8,178 nucleotides of DNA from Lentisphaerota bacterium (GTDB lineage Bacteria > Verrucomicrobiota > Kiritimatiellia > JAAZAB01): contig JACPGN010000006.1 of assembly GCA_016182435.1 (NCBI GenBank), positions 1-8,178 on the forward strand, in the 5' to 3' direction. Made by a program: the position numbers and the translations under genes. This document shows, piece after piece, positions 7,632 through 8,178 of this stretch. The notes beneath the pieces were generated by a model. The model ran no database searches and was not told the DNA's origin. It worked only from the letters and a program-made list of their open reading frames with translations. Each line of letters begins with the position of its first letter. Within the stretch, counting starts at the first letter, position 1.

Positions 7632-7862
7632 GGGAACTCGCGTTCGGTTTCCGTCAATACAAATCAATCATAACATTGCCGATTTCCGCGACCTCATCCT
7701 CTCCCTGGGGAGAGCCCCACCGCGGCGGGGTAAAGACAGAGGCTTGCCCCGCGTCCCGCGGGGTGAGGGGACATATTGGCCGGCACGCCCCTCATCCTGA
7801 CCCTCTCCCAAGGGAGAGGGAATATTATATTGGACACCACTCAGCTCGGTTAATGCCTCATA
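7632..7862. other. Spacer between ABC ATPase and permease genes
   Basis: This 231-bp stretch holds the palindromic repeat plus about 60 AT-richer bases before the permease and about 40 bases after the ATPase stop. No reading frame in it looks like a real protein. I find no convincing ribosome-binding site or promoter in front of the permease start. Confidence 0.6.
7692..7820. repeat. GC-rich palindromic dispersed-type intergenic repeat (REP/MITE-like)
   Basis: The stretch is built of adjoining palindromes. CTCTCC at 7699-7704 pairs with GGAGAG at 7709-7714. CCCCGCG at 7747-7753 pairs with CGCGGGG at 7757-7763. TGAGGGG at 7764-7770 pairs with CCCCTCA at 7788-7794. CCCTCTCCC at 7801-7809 pairs with GGGAGAGGG at 7812-7820. 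CCTCATCCT occurs twice in direct orientation (7692-7700 and 7790-7798), so the two CTCTCC...GGAGAG hairpins are diverged copies. Motifs of the CCTCATCC...CTCTCCC...GGGAGAGG kind are familiar as high-copy intergenic repeats in many bacterial genomes (remembered). No transposase is encoded. It sits between the ATPase and permease genes and may form a stem in their shared transcript. Confidence 0.75.
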
Positions 7863-8177
7863 TCAGGCGTGAGTCTCGTGTTGCGTCAGCCGCAGGAAGA
7901 CATCCTCCAGAGCCCCTTGCACGGAGCTGAGCGTCCTCAGTTCGGCGAGCGTGCCCAGGCCCACCAGGCTGCCGCCGTTAATGATTCCGATCCGGTCGGC
8001 CAACTGCTCGGCAAAGGCCAGGATGTGGGTAGTCAGGAAAATGGTTGTGCCGGAGCGGGCCGTCTGGCGCAGCAGGTCGTGGATCAGGCGGATGCTGAAG
8101 GGGTCCAGACCGATGAACGGCTCGTCAATGAACAGCACTTTGGGTTGATGCAGGAAGGTGGCCGCGTAAATCAGGCG
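7863..8177 (-). CDS. ABC transporter ATP-binding protein, C-terminal 104 residues (5' end outside window)
   Basis: Cytoplasmic ATPase subunit that would power the exporter encoded downstream. The visible part starts just after the expected signature motif (RLIYAATFLHQPKVLF) and contains Walker B with the catalytic glutamate (VLFIDEP, Asp18-Glu19 of the visible part), the D-loop GLDP (23-26) and the H-switch His51 (FLTTHI). It ends with ADRIGIINGGSLVGLGTLAEL and a typical short tail with EDVFLRL. The frame is open to the window edge; the GTG at 8138 is an internal valine inside Walker B, not a start. Walker A and most of the signature motif are beyond the window. The EDVFLRL ending is typical of ATPases paired with ABC-2 permeases, which fits its neighbour. 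It is the upstream gene of a two-gene minus-strand unit. Confidence 0.95.
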   Translation of the reverse strand, partial: RLIYAATFLHQPKVLFIDEPFIGLDPFSIRLIHDLLRQTARSGTTIFLTTHILAFAEQLADRIGIINGGSLVGLGTLAELRTLSSVQGALEDVFLRLTQHETHA

Positions 8178-8178
8178 C

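Noticed and set aside
7629..7667. TTG at 7667 as the permease start
   Set aside because: It adds a 12-residue polar leader unlike permease N-termini and has no ribosome-binding site. The ATG at 7631 is simpler, though its own upstream signal is weak.
7692..7820. CRISPR array or attachment site
   Set aside because: The repeats are adjoining palindromes with only two diverged direct copies and no regular spacers, and no integrase or Cas gene is nearby.

Overview
The window looks like a piece of a chromosome from an anaerobic, moderately GC-rich bacterium. The best guess is the PVC group, near Kiritimatiellota, Lentisphaerae or Verrucomicrobia. That guess rests on the style of the large secreted protease (a jelly-roll module, fibronectin-III-like modules, then repeats of the D-[YF]-D-G-D-G-x-A-D-P-A type) and on the anaerobe-type oxygen-defence genes. 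It is inference from remembered family patterns, not a database result.

Layout. (1) Positions 2-3562, plus strand: most of a secreted thermolysin-like (M4) metalloprotease whose N-terminus lies outside the window. It has a propeptide, a zinc-protease domain with all catalytic residues, a jelly-roll module, two FN3-like modules and six calcium-binding-type repeats. (2) Positions 3583-5964, plus strand: an oxygen/superoxide detoxification cluster. It encodes desulfoferrodoxin (superoxide reductase), a flavodiiron protein (oxygen or NO reductase) and a WrbA/flavodoxin-like FMN protein. The flavodiiron gene carries a frameshift near 5184-5191; its last 66 codons are intact in another frame up to 5386. 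Between desulfoferrodoxin and the flavodiiron gene lies a 254-bp non-coding stretch with three strong inverted repeats, one of them a perfect 18-bp arm pair. (3) Positions 5961-8178, minus strand: an ABC-2-type exporter, with the membrane protein at 5961-7631 and the C-terminal part of its ATPase at 7863-8177. The two are separated by a GC-rich palindromic dispersed-type repeat at about 7692-7820. The exporter and the FMN-protein gene converge and overlap by 4 bp at their stop codons.

How the genes work together: desulfoferrodoxin reduces superoxide to peroxide and the flavodiiron protein reduces O2 to water. The flavodoxin-like protein may carry electrons or handle quinones. No rubredoxin gene is visible here. 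The protease and the ABC exporter are probably unrelated to this function. I see no RNA gene, CRISPR array, phage or transposase gene, and no clearly new multi-gene system.
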